In this document: positions 53,640-62,511 of the stretch, in pieces
How the letters are laid out: each line of letters begins with the position of its first letter
Position numbering within the stretch: the stretch's first letter is position 1
Virus record (IMG/VR): IMGVR_UViG_3300018418_000008
Location: 1-64,000 of that record
DNA: 64,000 nt
Source of the DNA: a virus
Direction: 5' to 3' (one strand)
The notes under the pieces: generated by a model
The model's input: only the letters and a program-made list of their open reading frames with translations
What the model was told of the DNA's origin: nothing
The model's database searches: none
Translations under genes and position numbers: made by a program

Positions 53640-55438
53640 TAGATTCGAACCTGTTGCACGTTAACTACAATATCTTCGTCGAGAACACGAAGAATAGATC
53701 TCTTCTGTGCTTCGATATCGCTATCTTTTGGTATAACTGAAATCTTTAAATTACCACCATATACTTGTGATGAAGCAAAGTTTTCAATAATAATTAAACC
53801 TTGAGTATAATCTACAGAACCAATTTTAGCGACTTGTTCATGTTCAATAATATCATCATTATCTGTTACGTTTCTTACAACCCACAAATTGCCTTCACCA
53901 TCATCTTCTATGAAAGACTCATCGCCTTGGAATTGGAATGCTGAACTATAAACAGCTGACAATTGTTTTGAAGCATGCCTACCTCGTTTCTGTCCACGAT
54001 TATCTTCAATTTGCATAGAAAAATCTAACGTATAGTTTTGTCTATTCTCATCATATGGAATAAACTTAGTAGCAACAACTGTTGTATCATTACTAATAAT
54101 GGCAGGTTGTACATCATCGATAGCAGCAGTTAATTTACTAAAACGTAATGTTTTACCAAAGCCATTTAAAAATTCATCATTATACTGTTGTACAGCAGAA
54201 ATAGTAAGACTGCGAATATCGTCAACATTCAAAGATGTTTGACCAATATCATATTTAACGTTTGTTTTTACACTCACATATGTGTATTCAGGTTTTACAA
54301 ATATTGGATCGATAGATAGAGGACTTCTAGGTTTAATGAAATCATAATACTTATCTTTAAAAGTTTGTGGTAATTCATCTGTATTATTTAAATCTACTGC
54401 TACAATAACTTTACCAAACTGTGGTGGTGTAAATTCTTCTCCACCATAGGCGAGTACATCATTTATTTCTGAAAAATTTGCTTTTAATAATGTTGAATAA
54501 TCACCCGCCGTTACTACACGTTCTTGAGTTGTAAAGGCGCGCGGCGCATTAAATTTAATTGATGACAGTGATTCCGGAATTGAACCACCTGATGCCTTTG
54601 ATAATGTTTCGATTTTAGTAACTGTAGCCGTTCCAATATCGTCATCTGCTACAAATGTTGCAATACCATTTGGCAATTCACCATTAGATGTTCGATATTC
54701 AATTAAAACAATTGAATTGTTTTTAGGCGGCCGGCCAATTACACCATCCCCAAATAAAATTTCATAAGTATCGTTTTCCATAGCTTGTAAGAAAAATACC
54801 GTATCTGTCGAATCAATACCAAAAAGACTATCTCTAATAGTATAATTAATTACAACAGCACCATTATCTTCAATTACAGTTACGCGAATACTATTAGTAT
54901 CAACGGTTTTATTTTTAATTACATATCTGACTGGACTTAAGTCATTCGAAACATATGAATCACTTACATAATCTCCTTCATGAATAATTACATTAGAAGC
55001 GACGAATTCATTATTTACATTAGTACTAATAGCTTGTACATTTTCTGCTAAAGTAAAAGTAAAATTTCGATTACCTGATGTGCCGGTAAATGTAGTACCT
55101 CGAGGTAAAAGAATAGTAGCATCATCAGATGAATCGACTAATGTAATATTAACTTCGGCAACGGCAGATCGAAATGATCGAGGGATATAATTCAATTCTT
55201 TTACATGCGAAATAATAGAGTCTTTCAATAATGCTGTATCGAGAAACATTTCGTTACTAATCATATTTAAATAGAAAGCGTTTAAATACGTATTATATGA
55301 TAACACATCGAGCAGCACATTAAGATTAGATCCATCGAAATCATAATCTTGAAAAATATCTTGAGACTTCATATAAGTCTTCAAGTTTTCCTTGATCGAA
55401 TCGAAATCTAATGATGTTAGATCGTTACTAGTGGCCAT
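53639..55438 (-). CDS. 6: Baseplate wedge protein gp6, 599 aa
   Basis: The sequence LTSLDFDSIKENLKTYMKSQ, then FQDYDFDGSNLNVLLDVLSY and NTYLNAFYLNMISNEMFLDT, is the hallmark N-terminus of gp6. The body has the J-like (gpJ/Mu gp47) fold pattern (VEYRTSNGELPNGIA type, then FTTQERVVTAGDYSTLLKAN). Gp6 dimers form the inner iris that opens at sheath contraction. T4 gp6 has 660 residues. The start overlaps the 47-residue gene as TAATG. Confidence 0.95.
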   Translation of the reverse strand: MATSNDLTSLDFDSIKENLKTYMKSQDIFQDYDFDGSNLNVLLDVLSYNTYLNAFYLNMISNEMFLDTALLKDSIISHVKELNYIPRSFRSAVAEVNITLVDSSDDATILLPRGTTFTGTSGNRNFTFTLAENVQAISTNVNNEFVASNVIIHEGDYVSDSYVSNDLSPVRYVIKNKTVDTNSIRVTVIEDNGAVVINYTIRDSLFGIDSTDTVFFLQAMENDTYEILFGDGVIGRPPKNNSIVLIEYRTSNGELPNGIATFVADDDIGTATVTKIETLSKASGGSIPESLSSIKFNAPRAFTTQERVVTAGDYSTLLKANFSEINDVLAYGGEEFTPPQFGKVIVAVDLNNTDELPQTFKDKYYDFIKPRSPLSIDPIFVKPEYTYVSVKTNVKYDIGQTSLNVDDIRSLTISAVQQYNDEFLNGFGKTLRFSKLTAAIDDVQPAIISNDTTVVATKFIPYDENRQNYTLDFSMQIEDNRGQKRGRHASKQLSAVYSSAFQFQGDESFIEDDGEGNLWVVRNVTDNDDIIEHEQVAKIGSVDYTQGLIIIENFASSQVYGGNLKISVIPKDSDIEAQKRSILRVLDEDIVVNVQQVRI

Positions 55439-55581
55439 TAGCCTTGTCCTCTATATTTTTTATAAGACGCTTTCTTCTTTTTATTCATGGACGACATTTT
55501 GATTTTACCTCTACCAATAGAAGTGCTTTTTGGTGTTCTTTCATGTACGGCTACACCGAAGCCCGCTTTTGTTTTTGCCAT
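55438..55581 (-). CDS. Small basic protein between 25 and 6, 47 aa
   Basis: The 47 codons begin MAKTKAGFGVAVHERTPKST, continue SIGRGKIKMSSMNKKKK and end KYRGQG. The protein is strongly basic, with Lys and Arg making up about one third. Its ATG overlaps the gp25 stop as TAATG and its stop overlaps the gp6 ATG as TAATG, so it fills the interval exactly, which strongly supports that it is a gene. I know no function. A small basic protein in the baseplate operon may bind wedge proteins or RNA. Confidence 0.75.
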   Translation of the reverse strand: MAKTKAGFGVAVHERTPKSTSIGRGKIKMSSMNKKKKASYKKYRGQG

Positions 55582-56015
55582 TATCTTACCTTATACAATA
55601 CTAAATCAATTTCTTGTTGATCTTTAGCGCTTACTGTATAAAATATTAATCTTACGTAAACAGCTTGATCTTCTTCCGATGCTTTTACTTTTGTCTCTAC
55701 TAACTGAACTCGTGGTTCATAATTTCGAACCATATATTCAATTTCTTGCGCAATCTCTGATTCAATACGCGGTTCAATTGTTTCAAACAGATATCGTCGT
55801 ATATTTCCACCATAACGAGGATTGCGTAGTCTCTCATATTTATTAGTCAAAATCAAATTGCGCAAAGCCAATTTCACTGCATCAACATTCGTTTTTCTTA
55901 CGATTTGACCAGTGTTTGGGTGTGCTCGAAAAGTATGATTAAAATCGGAATAGATATCATCTACCCGACCTGATAATTTATACTCTTCATTTTGTTTTGC
56001 TACTCTGACGCCCAT
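55581..56015 (-). CDS. 25: Baseplate wedge protein gp25, 144 aa
   Basis: The protein has the gp25 / GPW fold: a central IYSDFNHTFRAHPNTGQIVR, then VKLALRNLILTNKYERLRNP, RYGGNIRRYLFE, and FETIEPRIESEIAQEIEYMV. The RNLILT-x-x-YE-R and YGG(N/D)-x-R-x-x-LFE motifs are conserved in contractile tails and type VI secretion (TssE). Gp25 sits in the inner baseplate and nucleates the sheath. AGGA precedes the ATG. A GATAAATA box (56039) may be a variant late promoter. Confidence 0.95.
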   Translation of the reverse strand: MGVRVAKQNEEYKLSGRVDDIYSDFNHTFRAHPNTGQIVRKTNVDAVKLALRNLILTNKYERLRNPRYGGNIRRYLFETIEPRIESEIAQEIEYMVRNYEPRVQLVETKVKASEEDQAVYVRLIFYTVSAKDQQEIDLVLYKVR

Positions 56016-56038
56016 ATAAGTGTCCTACTTATTTTTCT

Positions 56039-56046
56039 TATTTATC
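56039..56046 (-). promoter_or_regulatory. Variant late promoter before gp25 (GATAAATA)
   Basis: GATAAATA lies on the minus strand across the stop of the PAAR gene and 24 bases before the gp25 ATG. It differs from the consensus at the first base. Confidence 0.3.
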
Positions 56047-56329
56047 CGCCTATATTTACATTACCAGAACCAGCACTAATTGCTGGTGTAACGTGTTCAG
56101 GTGGAGACTTCGTATGAGTCGTAACCTTATCACCGACACGCGCTGCTTTTTTACCATTAATGTTTACTGTGCCTGATCCCTCATCTATAACATGGTCAGA
56201 AAAACCCGGTTCAACACATGCATCACCTTTTCTGGCTGCAGCTTTACCATTTATATTAACGTTACCAGAACCCGCATTGATCTTAGAACCACATGCGATC
56301 GCATCATCTTTTCTTGCTGCAGCTGGCAT
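56042..56329 (-). CDS. PAAR-repeat spike tip protein, 95 aa
   Basis: The PAAR pattern is complete: MPAAARKDDAIACG, then SGNVNINGKAAARKGD, SGTVNINGKKAARVGDKVTT and SGNVNIGG. Such proteins cap the gp5 beta-helix spike as a sharp cone and bind a metal ion, comparable to T4 gp5.4. The gene directly follows gp5 with a TAATG overlap, as expected for a tip protein made with its spike. The alternating VNINGK strands give the cone. Confidence 0.93.
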   Translation of the reverse strand: MPAAARKDDAIACGSKINAGSGNVNINGKAAARKGDACVEPGFSDHVIDEGSGTVNINGKKAARVGDKVTTHTKSPPEHVTPAISAGSGNVNIGG

Positions 56330-58020
56330 TAGTTGATATCAATCGTTGGTGCGGACATCGTTATAGATGCTCCACTACTAATATTCATAGCACCACCTGA
56401 ATTCATATCCATAGTACCAGACACTGAAATCGTAGCATTGCCTCCAACAGTAATACTACAATTTTGACCAATAGTCACTGTACAGTTATCAGCTATAGCT
56501 ACCACACAATTTGCACCAACAGAAACATTCTGATTATTGGCAATTGTAATTATTTGATTATTACCTACGTTTAAATACTGATTATTTGCAACATCTGTTC
56601 TATCTTCAAATTCTCCTAATTGTACTCGCGAGCTTTTACCATATCCAACCCATCTTTGAGAATTGTTTGCAGATGTATATACTGAATTATTAGCAGTATC
56701 AATAATCAGATTAAATTCATCTTCTTTTAATAAGTCTCTTTCACCTTTATGTCCATATCCTATAGCGAGATTAAAATTATTACCCGATGTCCATTCAACA
56801 TTATTTGCCACATCAACCAGATAATTAAATTCATCGATAGGATCACCTGTATCTCTGAATCTACGTTCTGCATCAGGAACATATCCTACTTGCAAAAGAT
56901 AATTATTACCAGTTGTGACTGATGTATTATTAGCTACATCAAAATATGAATTTAATTCAGCAAGACCACCGCCCTCATAATCAGTCTCGCCATTATCATT
57001 AATACGATTGCCTGGCCATACTTTATGACCTATAGTTACAAATTGTGTGTTGCCAATTTTTATTGATTCGGTATTAGCAACCTCGGTATTATGATCACGT
57101 AAAGTAAGTTCGTTCTTATCTTTAATTACTGTATCAAAAAATGAATCCATTGTCTTTCGATTACGTCGACCATCATATTCATTCTCATCTACACCGCCTG
57201 CCGTTTTATAGCTATATCCTACTGGGCCATCGAGTGGCCATTCCTTAGAATCATCATCATCGATTGTTGGATTAGTACCCGATGATATTTCTTCATAGCT
57301 ACCTGATTTATGCCAGATATGAATTCTTTCTGCACCAATGGTATCATCCAATTCAATGGCATGTCCGGCTTTTGTTGTATAAGTCAAATTATATGGATAT
57401 TCTGCATTATATGCTGTTACAAACTCATCAACCGGTGCCAGATCGGTCTCGTTCTCTTTCCATAACGAGCTTATAGAATATGGTTCTTTTGGTAATGTTT
57501 GACCAGGCCGCGTTTCCTCAGCTTCAGGATCGAATAAGAATCCTTTAGCTAAAGCAGCAACATCATAATATGGTTTATCTTCTTCCGGTGGTTTGATTTG
57601 CAGCATCTCACCAGTTTGTGGATCTGTAGGTGGTTCAGGATATGCAGAGATTTTATGATACGTACCAAAGATGAGTGGAATGTTTCCTTCATGACCATCT
57701 AAATAAAAACCAAATGCATACGAGCCAACTGCTATACCGGTAGGAGATAAACCAACAGCATCAATCCAATCGGGCACTGGATATTCTTCAAGCTCTACTA
57801 CTTTTTTCCATGATAAACTGGCAGATTGAATAGCAGATATTGGATATGCCCACAATAAATCGTCATCTAAAATGCCAAATGTTTTTGTCTTTTTACCTAG
57901 TTCACCAGTTTGATCATGAATCACTCGAATCTTTACACGGCCCAATGATTCGGGATCTTTAATATCGATGACCCGAGCCATGAACCATTTAAAAGAATCT
58001 CCCATAGAATAATATGACAT
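56329..58020 (-). CDS. 5: Spike protein gp5-like, without lysozyme domain, 563 aa
   Basis: Residues about 10-125 form the gp5 OB-fold (FKWFMARVIDIKDPESLGRV, then GFYLDGHEGNIPLIFGTYHK). A VgrG-like segment follows (LTYTTKAGHAIELDDTIGAE, then RIHIWHKSGSY). The C-terminal 220 residues are a beta-helix with repeated VANN/VTSGNN and later INxGxNxxIxV units, ending TMSAPTIDIN. T4 gp5 carries a lysozyme domain between OB and helix. Here that region has no lysozyme-like sequence, as is usual for marine and T6SS-like spikes. GGGG precedes the ATG. It trimerises and punctures the membrane with the PAAR tip. Confidence 0.9.
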   Translation of the reverse strand: MSYYSMGDSFKWFMARVIDIKDPESLGRVKIRVIHDQTGELGKKTKTFGILDDDLLWAYPISAIQSASLSWKKVVELEEYPVPDWIDAVGLSPTGIAVGSYAFGFYLDGHEGNIPLIFGTYHKISAYPEPPTDPQTGEMLQIKPPEEDKPYYDVAALAKGFLFDPEAEETRPGQTLPKEPYSISSLWKENETDLAPVDEFVTAYNAEYPYNLTYTTKAGHAIELDDTIGAERIHIWHKSGSYEEISSGTNPTIDDDDSKEWPLDGPVGYSYKTAGGVDENEYDGRRNRKTMDSFFDTVIKDKNELTLRDHNTEVANTESIKIGNTQFVTIGHKVWPGNRINDNGETDYEGGGLAELNSYFDVANNTSVTTGNNYLLQVGYVPDAERRFRDTGDPIDEFNYLVDVANNVEWTSGNNFNLAIGYGHKGERDLLKEDEFNLIIDTANNSVYTSANNSQRWVGYGKSSRVQLGEFEDRTDVANNQYLNVGNNQIITIANNQNVSVGANCVVAIADNCTVTIGQNCSITVGGNATISVSGTMDMNSGGAMNISSGASITMSAPTIDIN

Positions 58021-58023
58021 AAT

Positions 58024-59307
58024 TTACCCCAATGACTTGCTGTATTGATTTGGCTTCGTCACTTCCATTATTAAAAAATGCTCGAAATCAGAATTAGATC
58101 TTTTTTCAAGTTGATGTTTTAGATTTACTACGATATAGTTTTCACTAAAAATTTGAGCTTGTTTCGGTGTCGTAGTTGTGCCTGATATATCTGGTATATT
58201 TAATTTAATAACATCACCAACCCTTATTCCAGTATCACCATATACTTTTACTCTTACACCATATTGTTGCATACGTTGTATAAACGGTCTCTGATAATGT
58301 ACATTTTTATTATGTTCCATTTCAGGACGCAATCCATCTTTTACCATCATTCTTGTAACAGCTGGCAATTCAGTAGTAAATGAATTATAATCTGCGCTAT
58401 TAAAATCATTCGAATCATCAGTTTTTTCAAACAAAGCTTGATCCGATGGATTATTATATTCTTGTACTGGCCAATATGTTCCTCGTAAAATATCAAATTC
58501 ACGAAATTGACATCTCATTGCGCCATCTTTTACTTTCGTAATAGAAGAACCTTGTTTCATAATTTCATAAGCCAACATATTTCTAGCATTAATTACTTTA
58601 TCATATTCTGCTGCTCTATTTGATGTATCATAAAAGAATTCTTTTTGGCTAGCACCACCTTTTCTATCTTTTATTAGTTTTTCAATTGTTTGAAAATGAT
58701 ATCCTTTAGAGTCTTGATAGAAAACAAATGCCGAAGACTTATTACCTTCAGCTGATACAGCTCTTTCTTTTATTATATCTATCACTTGAAAGGGTCTGAC
58801 TTTATTGACAACATAATCAAATTTTCCTTTTGTACTTTCTGTTGTCATAAGAGATACTTCAGAACCTAAATCCGTATTTAATAGTTCTTGTAATGCTTCA
58901 TCGTATTTTAAATCTTTATATCTACGTGTAAATACTTTAAACGAGTTTTTAAGAAAATCTTTTGTAACACAACGTAATCTGTATGAACGTAAATTCTGTT
59001 GTGTGTTAACAGTCAAACCCTGAATACTTTCGACAAAAAATTCATACGTAAGTGAATCGCGATTAGGTGTTTGCAAAGTAATTTCGACTATTTCTTCTCC
59101 ACCTAGTGGAAATTCATTCATTAGTTCTATACCATCAGCAATATAAATTTCTGCTGTGATAGTATAATTGTCAAGGGATTCGAAAATATCGATCCCAGTG
59201 ACCTGTGGATAGATGTTTAGTTTTTTTGATTTATTAAACGAATAAAGCATAACCTCTTTATTCGGAATAATTACATCAGATACATCAAATTCAGAAGGAT
59301 CAGCCAT
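58024..59307 (-). CDS. Baseplate hub protein gp27-like, 427 aa
   Basis: The gene precedes gp5 in the transcript, as expected for a hub protein that binds it. The N-terminus (KLNIYPQVTGIDIFESLDNY, TITAEIYIADG) and later FTRRYKDLKYDEALQELL fit hub proteins of the gp27 / Mu gp44 / T6SS VgrG fold, though the similarity is only by pattern. Gp27 is a trimeric ring that joins the tail tube to the gp5 spike. The length is close to T4 gp27 (391 aa). The ribosome site is weak. Confidence 0.7.
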   Translation of the reverse strand: MADPSEFDVSDVIIPNKEVMLYSFNKSKKLNIYPQVTGIDIFESLDNYTITAEIYIADGIELMNEFPLGGEEIVEITLQTPNRDSLTYEFFVESIQGLTVNTQQNLRSYRLRCVTKDFLKNSFKVFTRRYKDLKYDEALQELLNTDLGSEVSLMTTESTKGKFDYVVNKVRPFQVIDIIKERAVSAEGNKSSAFVFYQDSKGYHFQTIEKLIKDRKGGASQKEFFYDTSNRAAEYDKVINARNMLAYEIMKQGSSITKVKDGAMRCQFREFDILRGTYWPVQEYNNPSDQALFEKTDDSNDFNSADYNSFTTELPAVTRMMVKDGLRPEMEHNKNVHYQRPFIQRMQQYGVRVKVYGDTGIRVGDVIKLNIPDISGTTTTPKQAQIFSENYIVVNLKHQLEKRSNSDFEHFLIMEVTKPNQYSKSLG

Positions 59308-59310
59308 GAT

Positions 59311-60171
59311 TTATTTCAATAAGTCTGTAAGTTGTTTATTAAGGATAGACGTTGATGCATCTTGCACCAAATATATGTCTCTTCTTCTTTCGTTTATATC
59401 AAATTCATAATCATATACACTATATTGTGAGTAATATATTTGCTCAACTTCTGGTATTACGTCATATAATTTTTTATATGAATTAGCTTTTAAAGTTATT
59501 GACTTTGAACCATCCACTGCATTAACAACAAAATCAGATTGTCTGTCCCAATCACCATTGATATGTTGTAACGTTACTATGCCATTTAAAGATCCTGCGA
59601 CCTGAGCGGTAGCCGTATCACTAGATACATATGAACCTACTTCGAATTCATCTTCTTCTCCATCAGCATAGCTAAGAGAAATGATTATATTTGTAGAGGT
59701 TAAAAAGTCTTCTCTACTTCTTTCATAACCTAGAGTCATGCCTAACGCACCTTGTGCCTGTTGCCAGTATTTTTTTCTTTCACCTGGCAATGCATTATAT
59801 GCTGCGACAGATAATATTGTTTCGTCGCTTCTCCAATTATTTCTATACGCATATACAGATCTTAAAGCTGTTTCAATTGATCCATATTTTTTTCGAATAT
59901 TACTATCAAATGTTTGATTATCAAGAGGTACGTCGTAATAGGGATCAATGATATCGTTAGCATGCAATAACAACCAATCTAAATCAACATCCCCGTACAT
60001 ATTAAATGAGATGTCTTCTATCTTCTCGCCATCTTGCATTGTGTATTGAAAAAAAGCATCAAAATATTTTCTAACAGTAGATTGAAAATCTACGCGTGTT
60101 AAGATATCAACTGATGGAATTCCATTATAGCTGATTAGAGGAAACTTTCTGAAATATTGATTATGTTTCAT
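59311..60171 (-). CDS. 53: Baseplate wedge protein gp53, 286 aa
   Basis: The order FRKFPLISYNGIPSVDILTR, then FYQYT-type (FFQYTMQDGEKIEDISFNMY), GDVDLDWLLLHANDIIDPYY and DVPLD is the conserved gp53 sequence. Gp53 binds the wedge junctions around the hub late in baseplate assembly and contains a LysM-like fold in T4. It is longer than T4 gp53 (196 aa) owing to a C-terminal extension with AQVAGSLNGIVTLQHINGDW. The start overlaps the gp48 stop as TAATG. Confidence 0.92.
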   Translation of the reverse strand: MKHNQYFRKFPLISYNGIPSVDILTRVDFQSTVRKYFDAFFQYTMQDGEKIEDISFNMYGDVDLDWLLLHANDIIDPYYDVPLDNQTFDSNIRKKYGSIETALRSVYAYRNNWRSDETILSVAAYNALPGERKKYWQQAQGALGMTLGYERSREDFLTSTNIIISLSYADGEEDEFEVGSYVSSDTATAQVAGSLNGIVTLQHINGDWDRQSDFVVNAVDGSKSITLKANSYKKLYDVIPEVEQIYYSQYSVYDYEFDINERRRDIYLVQDASTSILNKQLTDLLK

Positions 60172-61439
60172 TATGCGTCGCCTGATGTGTAATTTTCAAC
60201 TTCTTGGAAAGTCATATTACATAAAATTGAAACTGGTTGACCATCTACAAAGAAAGCAGATTGACCTTCGCCTGTATAATTAACGCTAAAAGCACTCACT
60301 AAAGCCTTTTTAAATGTACCATACATTGCAACGTTGTCACCCTCAATAATAGGTTGAACCATTTTTGGATACTTAAGAAAATTATTTTCTTTCTCGGGCA
60401 AAATAAATCTCTTAATCATAGTCAATGCCTGAGTCAAATCGTTAGCTTCTTGCTCGCTTCTTGGTACAAACTTCCATGACCATTGGAATTGTCGAAGTTC
60501 CATGCCTTTAAAAAATACCGTTGGATGTGGATTAGGAATAGATCCAACAATTTGTCCAGCCAATCCTCCTGCTATATCATTTGCACTTTCTAATGCAGCG
60601 AATCCTGCTCGCATCGCGACTTGACCAGCCGCCGACGTTGCATCATCGCCTGTCAATTCAGATAAACTATTAATGAGTGCACTGCCTGCAGATTTCATTC
60701 TTTCCGCACCTTTCTTATTGGCAGATTCATTAATAGCAGCTTGAGCAACAGAAGAATTCATCACATCTCCCATAATACCAGTATCACGCTCTTGATATTT
60801 GACATTAAATGCAAAACTAAGATTGTCAGGCAAAGGTAGTGATATAAATTCCGCAGGATTGACTGAGCCAGCTGCAAACGGATCGCCGCGAGTATAAGTA
60901 AAGAATTGTAATTTTACATATGCAGCCGCTTCTTGTACAAGATCTGCAGGATAAATGACACCGTTATATCTAAAGTCTGAGATACCAGTAAGCGCTTCTT
61001 TAGCGTTTTTCATTTTTTCTTGAGGTGTTTTAAAATTACTGGGGATACGATTGTTCCAGTTTGACAAATCAACAGGTAACTTTGGAAATTCTTGAGTCAA
61101 AGGTATCTTATTTTGTACACTACTTTGTAATGATCCATTCAATAAAGCTTTTGTATTCTTGTTGAAAACGCCTTGAGATTCTAATTTACCAGCAATGTCG
61201 GCGCCGATATTCATGGCAGAGTTTTGAGTTCTGGACAATTTATTTAATGCAGCAGTAGAATCTGATTGTAACTTACCGGCTGTCGTCGATGGACTACCTA
61301 AGTCTTTAATGGCATTAATTTGTGTCTTTTCATTAAAAGATAGTTTACTCGATAATTGCGCAGCACCGGCTCCAACATTTTTTATTTTCGTATTCAGTGC
61401 TTTCGTTGCCGCAGATTTTATCTTATCGTTTGTAGGCAT
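60171..61439 (-). CDS. 48: Baseplate tail-tube cap gp48-like, 422 aa
   Basis: The C-terminal half carries PHPTVFFKGMELRQFQWSWK, FVPRSEQEANDLTQALTMIK and YPKMVQPIIEG, typical of gp48 (T4 364 aa). Gp48 caps the baseplate hub and starts tail-tube growth with gp54. The N-terminal 120 residues are Ala/Ser/Lys-rich and helical. AGGA lies seven bases before the ATG. A late promoter on the minus strand lies within gp4 (61531), giving an 86-base leader. gp48 is the first gene of the long leftward transcript. Confidence 0.9.
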   Translation of the reverse strand: MPTNDKIKSAATKALNTKIKNVGAGAAQLSSKLSFNEKTQINAIKDLGSPSTTAGKLQSDSTAALNKLSRTQNSAMNIGADIAGKLESQGVFNKNTKALLNGSLQSSVQNKIPLTQEFPKLPVDLSNWNNRIPSNFKTPQEKMKNAKEALTGISDFRYNGVIYPADLVQEAAAYVKLQFFTYTRGDPFAAGSVNPAEFISLPLPDNLSFAFNVKYQERDTGIMGDVMNSSVAQAAINESANKKGAERMKSAGSALINSLSELTGDDATSAAGQVAMRAGFAALESANDIAGGLAGQIVGSIPNPHPTVFFKGMELRQFQWSWKFVPRSEQEANDLTQALTMIKRFILPEKENNFLKYPKMVQPIIEGDNVAMYGTFKKALVSAFSVNYTGEGQSAFFVDGQPVSILCNMTFQEVENYTSGDA

Positions 61440-61449
61440 TATTTTGTCC

Positions 61450-61457
61450 TATAAATA
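61450..61457 (+). promoter_or_regulatory. T4-type late promoter for gp4 (leaderless)
   Basis: A perfect TATAAATA on the plus strand, 5 bases before the gp4 ATG. With the T4 spacing (box -13 to -6) the start would be at the A of ATG at 61463. No ribosome site is visible, so the mRNA may be leaderless. Confidence 0.6.
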
Positions 61458-61462
61458 GTTGT

Positions 61463-61906
61463 ATGAAGACTTATAAGGGCATCTTCAAGCCTCGTAATCC
61501 GGTAAAGTATAAAGGAGACGCTCACAATATTATTTATAGAAGTCGATGGGAACTGGTGTTCATGAAATATTTAGATGACCACCCTGATGTCCATGAGTGG
61601 GCAAGTGAAGAACTAATTATTCCTTATCGATCTCCTATTGATGGTCGTATGCATCGATACTATCCGGATTTTTGGGTGAAAAAGATTAACAGAGAAGGCA
61701 AACTTGATGTGGTCGTAGTTGAAATTAAACCTTTCAAAGAAACCATAGAGCCAACTCCGCAAAAAACTCTCACTAAAAAGTATTTATATGAAGTGAAGAC
61801 GTGGGGTGTAAATAGTGCGAAATGGACCGAAGCTCGAAAATATTGTAAGGGTAGAGGATGGGATTTTGTGATTATTACAGAAAAAGAACTAGGACTTAAA
61901 TTCTAA
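61463..61906 (+). CDS. 4: Head completion protein gp4 with PD-(D/E)xK nuclease fold
   Basis: MKTYKGIFKPRNPVKYKGDA, then NIIYRSRWELVFMKYLDDHP is the conserved gp4 (gp50) N-terminus. The nuclease core is visible: E30, D69 in YYPDF, and E87-x-K89 in VVEIKP. In T4, gp4 acts at the end of head filling before neck and tail joining. The length matches T4 gp4 (150 aa). The N-terminal motif shows the start is right, although only 5 bases separate ATG and late promoter. Confidence 0.95.
   Translation: MKTYKGIFKPRNPVKYKGDAHNIIYRSRWELVFMKYLDDHPDVHEWASEELIIPYRSPIDGRMHRYYPDFWVKKINREGKLDVVVVEIKPFKETIEPTPQKTLTKKYLYEVKTWGVNSAKWTEARKYCKGRGWDFVIITEKELGLKF
61531..61538 (-). promoter_or_regulatory. T4-type late promoter for gp48 inside gp4
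   Basis: A perfect TATAAATA on the minus strand lies within the gp4 coding region. It would start a transcript near 61525 that runs left through gp48 and is antisense to the first 63 bases of gp4. No TATAAATA on this strand lies in the 23-base gap. Confidence 0.55.
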
Positions 61907-62511
61907 TGGCAACATATATCTTTCAACAGATAGCACAACAAGGTAAAGCCGAAGGTCAACTTCCTGGTGACGAAGAAGCACGAGACTGGTACAGAGATAC
62001 AGCAGGTGCAGTCAAACAAGTTAATACACGCCGCGAATTAAGAAACAAAGAACGGCTATTTCAAAAAATGACCGAGCTTGATGTTGGTCGTATGTATATG
62101 TTTCAATACGATCCAAAGGGCAAAGAAACATTGCCCTACTATGACATCTTTCCTCTTATCTTCGTTCTCGAAAGATATAATGATGGTTTTCTTGGTATGA
62201 ATCTACATTATTTGCCACCGATATACCGAGCTCGGTTGATGGATAGATTATATGCCATAGAACGAATGGATCAAGTTCGCGAATCAAAAAAACTACGTCT
62301 AAGTTATGGTTTATTAAATTCCGTAGCTAGATATAAATACTTTAGACCTACTGTCAAACGGTATCTAAATAACCATATTAGATCACGCTTTTTATGGATA
62401 CCGTATGAAGAATGGGATATCGCTCTGATGTTACCAACAGAGAGATTTAGAAAAGGTAAGAAATCACGTGTATATCGTGATTCTAAGAAACTTATTTTAG
62501 GGCAACAATAA
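61906..62511 (+). CDS. 2: DNA end protector gp2-like protein, 201 aa
   Basis: VGRMYMFQYDPKGKETLPYY, then FPLIFVLERYNDGFLGMNLH, YLPPIYRARLMDRLYAIERM and the basic C-terminus are typical of a conserved T4-like protein that I associate with gp2. Gp2 binds the DNA ends in the filled head, protects them from RecBCD and is next to gene 4 in T4. The position next to gp4 supports the name. My memory of the gp2 sequence is not exact, so the assignment is moderate. It overlaps gp4 and the next gene by TAATG. Confidence 0.65.
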   Translation: MATYIFQQIAQQGKAEGQLPGDEEARDWYRDTAGAVKQVNTRRELRNKERLFQKMTELDVGRMYMFQYDPKGKETLPYYDIFPLIFVLERYNDGFLGMNLHYLPPIYRARLMDRLYAIERMDQVRESKKLRLSYGLLNSVARYKYFRPTVKRYLNNHIRSRFLWIPYEEWDIALMLPTERFRKGKKSRVYRDSKKLILGQQ

